Below are positions 12,303 through 23,800 of a DNA stretch of 64,000 bases, one piece after another (position 1 is the stretch's first letter; every line of letters starts with the position of its first letter). Origin of the DNA: Onchocerca volvulus (lineage: Eukaryota > Nematoda > Chromadorea > Rhabditida > Onchocercidae). Location of the stretch: contig HG738138.1 in assembly GCA_000499405.2 (NCBI GenBank), positions 1,364,001 to 1,428,000 of the forward strand, written 5' to 3'. The translations under genes were made by a program, and so were the position numbers. The notes beneath the pieces are model-generated. The model searched no databases, was not told the origin of the DNA, and saw only the letters and a program-made list of their open reading frames with translations.

Positions 12303-14059
12303 TGGAAAAAAATTCCATTCATTATTAATAATATATTTGCATGATAATAAAAAAAAAAGAAGTATTGGAATTTTTGCGAAATTCGATATCAATATATTAA
12401 ATTCAATTTGAAATTCATTTCATTCATGTATTAATTTGTCTGAATTAATTGATTAATACTTTGTTTAGCCTTTAAATATTCAGATGAAGATAAAATTAAT
12501 TTTTATACAAAACATGGAATTCATCCAAATGATAATTTATTTATATATTTGAAGTGAATGTTTGCATAAATGTTGATCAATACAAAAATCAGGTCAAGTT
12601 AGAACATCAAATAACGAGGAAAAAAAATTAGCAATAAAGTACAGATGAACGAGAAAGGGTAAACTTTTGTTGATGGTAGAATAAATAGTTGGGTGTTTTT
12701 GGTATATGGATGATGATGATTTGTTGAAATTTTAGAGGAATTTAAAAAAAAAAAAAGAAAAAAAAAGAAAGAGGAGAAGGATGACATTAAAAGAAAATAA
12801 CGAGGGAAAAGGCATTAAAAAGCAAACATAATATACCGATTAATTTTTCGTTTTTTGATAATATCATATCCAAAATATAGCGATTTCAATAAATTAGTTT
12901 TAAAAAGTGTTGATTTAATATTTTGAATTTGAAATATAAACAGGTGTTATTCATTGAAGTTGACAATTTTTTTTTTTTTTCGGTCGAACAAATAAATTAA
13001 TTGATTTTTCATTTTTGTTTTTCGTATTATTATTATTATTACTATTATCATTTATAGATAATTCGGATCACAGATAGATAAATATAGATAAATAAATAAA
13101 ATCTTTCGGACTTTTTTTTTTTCTCTCTCTCTCTCTTTCTCTTTCTCTCCCTCTTTCCCTCATTGTAATCCTTCATTTTTAAGTAAAACTAGACGGATGA
13201 AGCCAATTAAAAACTGGTTGGTTATATTTGGAAAGAAAAAAAATATTGTCATTTGTTGTTGCTATTTGGTATTTGTGACTGATTGAAAATGTAACCTAAG
13301 ATTTTCAATTTCTTCTAAATTTCCTTAACATATGAAGTAAAGAGAGAGTTGGAGGGAAATAGAGAGAGAGAGAGAGAAAAAAAGAGGAGGAATAAAAATG
13401 AATCCTCATTTTTCCAAATTTATTTTTAGAAAACGTTCACTTTCCAGACTCACTTTATTTAGATTGCAATTAATGAATTTTATATTTTGTTGTTATAATT
13501 ATTACATTCGAAAAGAGAAAGAAAAGAGGATTAGGAACAACATTATCATATATTTTATTGATGATGTATTTAAATTTAAAATAATTTCACCTGAAAATTT
13601 CATCACAATGAAAACAATTCTAAGATTTATTTCCACTTTATATTTCATTTCATTTTTTGATTTCAAAAATTTTTTTTATTATGTATTATATACGCTTTAT
13701 ATGTTCTTTCTTTCTTTTTCAGCTCTCGACGACTGTTGCAAATGTGAAAAAAATTTTGAAATAACCAAAACAAAAAAAAAGGCGAAAAACGAATTGAATT
13801 ACTAGTTGAAAAATGGCGACAATTGTCCAAATTTTTATTTTCTTTTAATTCTTATCATTTTAAACACTTTTTTTTTTTCTTAATAGACTTGCTAGAAAAT
13901 AGACTCTCGGTAGCAATGCATTTTATTTCAGTCTTTCCCATTTATGATTAGTGATAAATGATTACAATTGTTAAATTGATTTGATAATAACAATAATAAT
14001 TGCAGTTATTTTTGCAATTTTAATTTAAAATTTTTGATTTCTTCAAAAAACCTTAAAAT

Positions 14060-14345
14060 ATGATATAAATTATTAAATTTAAATTTTTCGATAGAAATAG
14101 ATTCAACTTTTACCCTTATCTTTCCTTTTTTAAATTAAAATAAAAAAAAAAGCTAAACAAATTTAACTTTTACTCTTCCATGCTGTGATATAAATTATTA
14201 AATTTAAATTCCTCGATAGAAATAATTTTTAATTTTTACCCGTACTATATATTCCTTTACCTTACTATGAAATACATTATTAAATTTAGATTTCCGATTA
14301 CGAATAAATTTAGCTTTTTACCATTATTATATGTCTCTTTATTTT
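14060..14345. repeat. Three degenerate tandem copies, 80-125 bp
   Basis: Copies start near 14062, 14187 and 14269. Each has ATAAATTATTAAATTTAAAT or a close variant, then a CGATAGAAATA-like word, then a pyrimidine-rich segment with TTTTACC. No coding content. Confidence 0.65.
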
Positions 14346-14882
14346 TTCAAAATTATTTTTTTAACAGTCTGCCATTTTTCTTCCTTTTAGTTCAAATAAA
14401 AAGGAAAGTGAAGAAGAGAAGGGGGAAGAAAAAGTAGAAAAGAGGATTGATAGTGTTGGTAAAGTTTTGAAAAATGGATGAGACAGGTTATGTGTGATGA
14501 ACTAAAATTAAAAAGAAAATAAAAATGTTGTTTTGTAGGAAAAAAAAAATGATTGGAACAGTATAGGGCCAATTTATTTTCAACGAATTTTTGAAGTGGT
14601 AATGTAGCAAATGATCGAAAAGGATGAGATTGCTTTTACTAAAAAGTATGATTGCTCTTTTTTTTTTTTTACCTCTCTCTCTCTCTTTTTACTTTTTTTT
14701 TCCTCTCTCTTCTTTTTGTATAAAAAAAAAGAAAAAAAAATAGAATAAAATGAAAAAATTTTGGGGACATCCCTTTACTTATTCTTTCTTTACCTTTTCA
14801 TCGAAAAATGTTCTCATTTACCAACAAAAAGAAAAAAAAAAAAAAAGGAAAAAAATGAAACGTTTTTGATGAATCGTTTTTT

Positions 14883-15246
14883 GAATAAGAAATCTCTCAT
14901 TCCATTTTATTTTTCATCATTCTTATTCATTAATTTTTCGATCAAAATTTTTTTTTTTAAATTTTACAACTTTTTTTTTTTTTCGTTTAAAATTATTTTC
15001 TACTTTATTAAATATTGTTCGCATAACATTACTCGATCCTTCTTTTCTTTTCTTTTATTTTTTTCCGCTTATCTTAGAATCATTATTTTGATTCCGATTT
15101 TTCTATAATTTTTATATAAATTGTTCTGGAATTTTTTTTCTTCTTTTGAATTTTAAAATGTTGTTTTTAAAAAAAAAAAAAAAAAAAAAGAAGGAATAAG
15201 AAATCTCTCATTCCATTTTATTTTTCATCATTCTTATTCATTAATT
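14883..15246. repeat. Exact 53-bp direct repeat 311 bp apart
   Basis: The 53 bases at 14883-14935 recur exactly at 15194-15246; both begin GAATAAGAAATCTCTCATTC. Flanking sequence on both sides is only loosely similar. Either the duplication is recent or this is an assembly artefact. Confidence 0.85.
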
Positions 15247-15323
15247 ATGGAGTGCTAAACATTTAAAATCTTTGTTATATACATTTAAAAATAATACTTG
15301 CGAAAATTTCTTCCTTATTTCTT

Positions 15324-15360
<37 letters not shown>

Positions 15361-17891
15361 CTTCAGACACGTACAAGTTCATTTGAGACAATTCCGATTT
15401 TCCTATCATTTTTATCCGTTATGTTACAAGCTATTATCAGAGAATATCGAAGCAAATTGATCACTGGGTTATTCTTCTCTTTGTCATTCGTAGGAACGAA
15501 TACTGCTCAATTGAATGAACAAGTGAAATACATGATAAAGTGAAAATGAAATGATACACGTGTATGCGTAATGTTCTAGAAGTTCAATAAGTTAAAAATA
15601 AATTGAAACAGTTCAAATTCTATTTGTTTGTTTACTTTTTCTCGTTTCAAAAACGAAAATTGAAAAATTTTTCTAGGGCAGAAAAGTTGCTAACACTTGC
15701 TTTGGTTAAAATTATTTGCATTTTTTTTGAAAGAAATAAAAAATAGAAAAACTTCTAATTTCATTTCAGTATTTCCGTAAATACATGGTAGGAATTTTAT
15801 TAAAAATGATTGCTTTTTTTTTCTTTATTCATTCATCTTTTTATGACTTTTTTCATTTTTCATACCAATGATTTGATTGCATAATCTAAAAAAATATATA
15901 TATATATTTAAACTAGCATTATCAATCAGTTCCTTCTTTTTTTTTTTTTTTTTTTGAATTGCAAAACAATTTCCATTTTATTTTTATCCGAAAGCTTTTC
16001 CAAAATTGCAGAAAACTGAATCCGAAATATTACGAATTTTTCGAATTTATTTTAAAGCTTTTTTTTTTTGTCTATATAATTCAATTAGAAAAAAGGGAAA
16101 GTAAATAAATTACACGAATTTGTTGTATACGAAGCAAAGAAAAAAAAAAGAGAAACTTTGTTGAAAATTCGTAGAAATTTTTCACTTAACTGTTTTCTTT
16201 TGAAAAAAAAAAAAAAAAAAAATATGTATATGAAATACATGCATTTGCTATCAAATATCATTTTTCACATTTTTCAATTACAACAAAAATTTTACAAATT
16301 CTTTCAAACTATTATAACAGGTATTTAAGTTTGATAGAAAATAGACTTTGACAATAACTGTAATAGTTTGACGAACTTGTTAAAAAACAATCAAAAAAAT
16401 CTCAAGAAAAAGAAGAAGGAAAAAACAAAAGAAAAATAGAGACATATAGTAATGTTATTCAGGAAATATTAATAAAATATATTGTAAAAATTAAAAATTC
16501 TAGCATAAAATAACATTAGTAATTCAGCTATTTTTAATAGCTGATAACAAATTTAATTAAATAATTAAAGTATTTAGCTATAATAATAACAAATTTAAAT
16601 AATTTTTAGTATTAACATTTAACAATAGAAGTTAACAATAACGTACCATTAGATTTTATAATTTCCTTTCAAGCATTTAAAAATATTTTTATAATATTGG
16701 CATATTTGCAATGAATAAAAGAGTAGGGAAATAATTTTAGAATTTCAATTTTTTTTTATCAGTGAATCTTTTTTATCAGTGAATTGATTGACGATAACAC
16801 AAGCAATACAATGCAGAAAATATCAACTGAATGAGGAAATAGCTCAGCATTTCAATTTTCAATCAATTTCAATCATATTCTCGTTTATATTTTCTCCCGT
16901 TCCCTCTCCACCTGTACTTACCTGTTCTTTTTATAAATAATATGAATACTTTCGGTTATTCACTTATACACAACGTTCATTTATTCATTGGTTCCAGTAA
17001 TTCATTCATTCATGAAGTCAGTTAGTTAATTAGTTTTGTAAATTAGTCAGGTGATTTTGTTAATGAATCAATTTGTTGTTTGATATTTCGGGTCATTTTT
17101 TTTTTTTTTTGTAGTTGTTAGATATTATTTCGGCTATCAATTAAACTCAAATTGGAATTTTACGATTAATTCATTTCCTTAATCAATCCAAAATTTATTA
17201 ATTTGGCGAGTTTTGATAGTAATTAAGTCAACGAGAAAAATTAATAATTTGAACTATCAATTTATGTCTAAAAATTAATTTAATCAATTCAGGTCAGGCT
17301 AAAATCGGCGGAACACAATATTTGATGCTTATGATTCATCCATTTATTCATCTTATCAACCAATCTAATCTATAGTTAACCAATAATTCAATTTAAAATT
17401 AAAATTAAATCAATTAATTAAAATTAAAATTAAATAAGTTTTGCTTAATTTAATGAACAAGAACATTATTTAATTTATTTAATCATTTGATCGTTCTATT
17501 GTTTCATTTCAGCAATTTCTATTCATTTCATTCGAATTGAAATATTACTGAAATCAGTTCTTCTCCTTTTCATTCTTACCCTTTCCTTTTTTCTTCTTCC
17601 CCCTTTTTGCCAATCAATTAGTTAATTCTTACTTCCAACGCATTTATTTCAATTTTAAATTCGTCATCGTTCACAAATTCTCTGACATACTTTTGAGATG
17701 TTTCGTAACGAAAACATTCGTTTGGAACATACTTCACTTCAAACAATTTAAATTGCTTAATCTTCAGGTGATAATTTACAACTAGCCACCACCATTCCTT
17801 ATCATCACTACCACCATCATATCGTCTTCGCTTTCCCTTAACACTGCTCCAAGTGCATTAACGAATTTTAGCAACAAAACAAGAATTCAGA

Positions 17892-20800
17892 ATGCCGGAC
17901 TATATCAAACAAGTTACTGTAACCGGCGATGTATCAACAATTACCGATAATGTAAGTATATCTTTATTTTTTTATCAATAATAAACTATCTTTTCAAATT
18001 TTGCATGTGAATTTAATATTTCTTATATGAAGAAAGCTATTACAATTGATCAAAATTTTACTTATGATAGTACATATCAGAAGGTTTGGCTTATTTTACA
18101 TACTGCTGATTATTATTTTATTTTCTGATCATTTTTTGTTCGAAAAAAAAATTTGAAAATTAAGAATAGATTTATTCAAATTATTTACCAAACATGGGCT
18201 TTTATTTAAATGAAGGCAATTACAATAAGATATTTGCTCTTTCTTTTTTTCTTTTTAGAGAACAATAAACGAAAGAAAATAAATTAATTTCCCATTACGA
18301 GATTTGTAATAATATGCGTATATTATAAAAAAAAAAAAAAAAAAAGATGAGAGAGTTAAAAGTATACGAAGTGCAAATTATTATTACGATTTCGCTGGAA
18401 TTGTATCTAGAATTAAAAATACAAATATTATCAGATAAAAATAGTTTAACATATTGATCTTTCTTCTTTTTTTTGTTTTTTTTGTTTTAACAATTTGAAA
18501 AATAAATAAACTTGATTCAAAAATGCGCTAATGCAAACCGTTTATTTATTTTTCTTTTTTTTTAAATTCATTTTATTTATTGATTTATGTTTATATATAT
18601 ATATTTTTTCCTTTGCAAAACAATATAATTTTGGCTTCTGGTTGATTCAGCGGTCGTTTTAATCCAAATATGCGTTTTGTATTCTTATGAACAATAAAAA
18701 TAATACTTCAAAACGATTTTTTTGAGAAAAATAAAAAAGTACACAAAAAGTATAATCACCAAATTTTAAAGTGCCGTTTAACAATTTTTATGAAAAAAAT
18801 TGCTAGTGCTTTCTTTTCTCTTTCTCTATCAATAATTAAGAAATTCTGAATAATTACTTTGACTAATAAATTATTTAATAGGAAAAATCGAATTTTTGTA
18901 TTGCTACAATAATCATACAGTTTTTATTAACAGGATTTATTAAATTTAGCAAAATTAATTCCGTTTATGCAAAATTTACTATATAATTCATGAACTTTTT
19001 TTCCCTTCTTTATTTAAAAAATTTTTTCTAATCGTTTTTTTCTTTATCATTTTTCGATAATTAAATAGAAAAAAAAAACCAGTAGTTAAATATATTTCTT
19101 ATGAAATATATTTCACTACTACTGGATAATACAAGAAATTTGTTTAACAAGGTCACGTTAAAAATTTCGAATAATGATTATTTGAAATTTTGGATAAATG
19201 AATTTTATCATAAAATTATCACTTTTCATTAAATCAGTTAAAATGAAGATTACAAATAGCATTACAAAGAGTTCTGATAATGGCGTGATTCATTCTTTTT
19301 TTTTTTTTTTTTTTTACTTTAAATTATTGTGATCAAAAATTTTCTTTTGACGTTTTTAACTTTTTTCCCCTAATTAATCGATTTTTAAATGATTTTTGAA
19401 ATGGCGAAGTAGCAAAATAGATTTGTTAATTGGACAAGAAAAATGAACATGTATTGTATTATTACAATGAATCATTTTTCCTGAAATTAGAAATGTTGCA
19501 CTATCTGACGAATTATCATCAGGTCAAAATCTATTAATTAAGATAAGACTTATCAGTGCTATTCTATAATGAATTACATATAATTCTCGTAATATACGTG
19601 TAAATTATACGTGTATGTTTATGTATGAAAAATCGATTTTAAAGAAAAAAAAAGAAGTTAAAAGTATACAAAGATAGGGAAATGAAAATGAAAAAAAGAA
19701 AAAGAAAGGAATGAAGTTTTATTTTCAAAAGCGATTCATTCCATTAAAATGCAGTAAAAAAAAAAAAAAAAAACCACAAAATTTCTCCTTCTTTCTCTCT
19801 CTCCCTCCCTCTCTCTCTCTCTGTCTCTCCCTCTCTCTCAATAAAATGCAATTGGCAATTTTATGTTCAATTGCCAAAAAAAATGGAAAAAAATTAACAA
19901 CAAAATTTGCTAATTTTCAATGAGTCATTTCTTCCCACACCAATTTTGCAACTGTAAAAACAAACAAGCCGTTCATTTCCCTCTTCATCAGTCAAGAAGA
20001 ACTGAAGAAATGAAAAACTTAGTATATTTCTGATCAAATAACCTAATAACTTAAAATAGAAAGCCAAAAAAGGAAAGTCAGAACATAAAAAATTCGACTA
20101 AATAAAAAAACTAGAAGTAAAATTAGAATATTAAGCCAAAAACGAAAAAAAAAAAAAAACCAAAGATTCTATGAAAAAATTTTGCGAATGTAAAACTTTT
20201 CCATTAAATAAAAAGAACAAAGTTCAAATTTGTCTTATCTATTTGATGCTTTGATCAAATTATAATAATTTCTTTCTTATTTGAATAATTTTGATCTTTT
20301 TTCTCCAAAAAATATTTTAAAATAACATTTCGTTTCTTTTTTCTTTTCCGAAAAACTTGTTTCTTAGTCGGATTGATAGATATGGACAACAGTTTTCTTA
20401 CATGACATTTCAATTTATCTGATAGAAAATTTTGCATAATATTACTGTAAACTGGTTTCATTAACCTTGACCTATCTGCACATTGGTTATCAAAATTTGA
20501 GAGTAAAATTTTGAGTTGAAAATTTCCAAACAAAATGATTTGAAAGATAATGTTGATGAAACGAATTTTGAAAAAAATTTTTTTTTTTGAACTGATATAA
20601 CTGTAAGTTTTTTTTTATCTTTCTTTTTTCTCCTCTCTCTTATTTGTACTTAATTTTTATATTTACGTATTAAATTCAAGTACCAGTGTGAGATAATCTA
20701 AATTTAATATAATTCGAATTTTTTTGCTTTTTCTATACTTGAACATGCATCAATTTTAGTACTATTAGGCATTATCTGAATTGAATTTAATTTCAAATTT

Positions 20801-23800
20801 TTACTTTCTTTTTTATTTGAATATTTATTCAAATATTTATTTATATTTATTACTATTATATTTTCTTTTTTCACTGCCTTTTTTTCGTTTTCATCAAAAA
20901 TCATTCAAAGTTGGTGGAAAAATAAAACTGATTTTAATGGATTTTTTTCTTTTTTGTAAATTTAAAAAAAAAATGCAATTAGAAGCAAACTTTTTGATCG
21001 ATAATGATGATTCAAACTTAATGATGATTTTCGACGATTATATTGTCTTCTTGATATTTATTTATCATATGATATTTAATATCAATTTCAGCTAAAAATA
21101 AATTCCTCTTGTAGGCTCTTTCAGAGACATAAAAATTCAAAATTTTTTATTTTATTGATTATTTTTGAAATATTTGTTAAAACTATTTCACACCGGCTGC
21201 ATAAAATTCATTTTATTGAATTTATTAAAAAATATGAAATAATAAACCAAGAATGTATCAATATTAACATGCTATCGATATAACAAATTTTATATTGTAG
21301 TAGTTGCAAATGAATTGCTAATTATTGGTATTGTTTTTATTTTGTGAGTTATAACATCTTTTGTAATCATTTTAATTAATTAAAAAAACTTAAATTTTGA
21401 ATCATTTAAAAATTACTTTTTAATAATTGCTTTATCTAGCAGTACAGATAATGGTTTTCTTGTTTACAACTTTGAAACAGTAAAAAAAAAAGAAAAAAAA
21501 AGAAAAAGTAATAATGATAGTGAAAAAAAAACGAAGAATTCCTGAAAATTTTGATGGAAAAGTTTATCATTGCAAAATGAAATGATATTTTTGATGAAAG
21601 AAAATGAAACTGAGAAAATTTACTAGAATACAAAAATGATTGTCGAAGTAGCTAAAATTAAAAAAAATTAAATTCTCAAAATTTCTTCAATTTTCCAACT
21701 TTTGCCATAAATGAATTGAAAAGAAAAATATTTCTATTTCAGGATGATTTATTGCATAATTGGTGTGCTGAAGTTGCAAAAGAAGTTTGGGAGCAAAAAC
21801 CGGAATTTGCAGTTATACATATACAAGGATTACGTAATGCTGAAAATCCTGACATTCTTTCCAATAAAATTTTAAAAAGGTAATTAAAAAAAGTTTATTT
21901 TGTTATTTATTCGGAAAAATTTTGAAAATCAGATGAAATCTAACCTGACATTACGTGATGCAATTACGGTAATGTAATTATTTACATTAAATCTATGTAT
22001 TTCCCAAATAGCTAGAATCTTCGAAAAACTCAAATTAACTGTCGTCATAATTGAATAATTAGTAATTAGTTGACAATTAGAATTGTAAAACATGAGCGAA
22101 GAATGTTTACTTTGCATCATAACTATGATCAGGCAAACGTGTTTTATTCGGAAAACACGTTAAGTTGAAATAATGGATAGTCTTAATTTCTTTGTAGTTT
22201 GTATTAATCTGTAAATTTTACCATATAGAATTTCACTTTCATTTGCATTAAATAAATTATAGCTTTAACTCTCGCATTTTTAACATCATATAAATTGTAT
22301 TTTTAAGTCAAATATACAAATTAAGTAATCAATATTTTAATATCTTAATAACACAATTCCATTTTTAGTATACTATACGATGCGGCAGAAGTACAAAATT
22401 TATTTAAAACAAGTCGCTCATATTTTGACACTCGTGAAACGGTACATTTTAAATTATATAAAATTTTTTTTCCGGAAAAATCAAAGCATTAAATTTTTAA
22501 TTTTTAATGATTAAAATTAATTTCCAATATATTTTTATCTAATGTTAAACATTGTACATGAATGTGATTGTAGATAAATGCATCGCAAGATATTTATAAT
22601 ACTATTCGTTAAAAATTAAAAAAATCATCTTTCTAGTTAAAATTAAGTTTATAATAATTTTTTAATTTATTTAAAATTTAAAGAAATTTTACAAATTGAA
22701 AATATCATTTAAATCTATTTTTGAAATGAAGAAATAGCAAATGATTTTTCTGTCCTTTTCCTTTTCCATTCTAAATTTTTGGAATTTCTTTTTCAAATTT
22801 GAATTAGAAACTCAACTTTTTTTTCCTAAAAAATTGCTTGATGAAGATTTTCTCATAATAAAAAGGTTTGAAATATTTGAAATTCGAAATTATTTCTCGT
22901 GAAAAGCTTTTATTCAGAATTTTTTTTATTTAGATCATAATTTTTACTCATTTTATTTATTTTATGTTCAAATTTAATTTTAATTTTTCTTCATATTAAA
23001 AAAGAACCTTTTTAAAGTTATCCGACATGTTTGATATCGAAAATATCAAACTTTTGTTGGTGAAAAGAGATAAATTGTTAACCAGTTAATTAGACTAAAA
23101 AGAAATAATGATCTATATGAGGCTAATTAAACAATACCGATCATAACCTAGTAGGCTAATTAATCAATGCAAATTATAGCCAATTATCGGGAATAACTAT
23201 TTTTAGGGTCTTGGATCAATTTACCTATTTCGTAATAATGATGAAGTGGAATCATTTGATCGTTACAGTAATACCGGTTATAAAAGTCTTCGTCCAGGTC
23301 ATCAGTATGAAATTGGTGCTCGAGAATGTGAAGGATTTATTTCGAATATATTTGGTAATGCTTCCAACTCAGCTTCCAATTATTCGTTACGTTATGAAGG
23401 CGATTTTTACGTATGTTTCAAATAATTTTTAAAATTTCAAAAAAAAAAATTTAACTTTGATCATATTCTTATAAAATTTGTCAAAATTACGGTAAGATTT
23501 TTTTGATAAACATCAAGATTCACGCGCGTATATCTTATTTTATCTCTAAGCATGTACATATATATCTTATTTTATCGCTATCAATTTTATCAATTATTAT
23601 TTTCGATAAAAAGTTGCATTTTAAAAATTTAATCTCATCCATCACAAAGAAAGGGAAAATAAAATGAAAATAGACATATCATGTATGAGATGTTTAGAAA
23701 TTTTATACCTTTACATTTCGATCTTTAAAAAAATTTCCAAAAGTTTTAATTAAAAATTTAATAAATAAATTCCTCGGATATTTTTAGCGTAATGATAGCC

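Larger units (their letters stand above)
9811..17891. other. Gene-poor spacer with simple repeats
   Basis: Eight kilobases between two plus-strand genes with no exon I can support. The longest open frame (13398-13805, 135 codons) is Phe/Ile/Lys-rich low-complexity sequence without recognisable similarity. The stretch contains many poly-T and poly-A runs, CT/GA microsatellites (about 13123-13160 and 13362-13377), a T/C/A homopolymer triplet at 12237, a tandem repeat near 14.1 kb and an exact 53-bp duplication. The last about 150 bp before 17892 are less AT-rich and probably hold the promoter or 5' UTR of the next gene. Confidence 0.6.

Noticed and set aside
12214..12411. Open frames on both strands through the T/C/A homopolymers
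   Set aside because: Poly-Phe/Pro/Lys readings forced by homopolymers.
13398..13805. 135-codon open frame in the gene-poor spacer
   Set aside because: It is the longest uninterrupted frame but is Phe/Ile/Lys/Asn-rich low complexity, as expected from AT-rich DNA. It has no recognisable motif and no adjoining exons.
14761..15108. 115-codon Phe-rich open frame
   Set aside because: Made of T-rich homopolymers and overlapping a non-coding duplication.
20781..21095. 104-codon hydrophobic open frame in intron 1 of the INPP5A-like gene
   Set aside because: Composition is that of T-rich intron; there is no motif, and the host exon phases do not need it.
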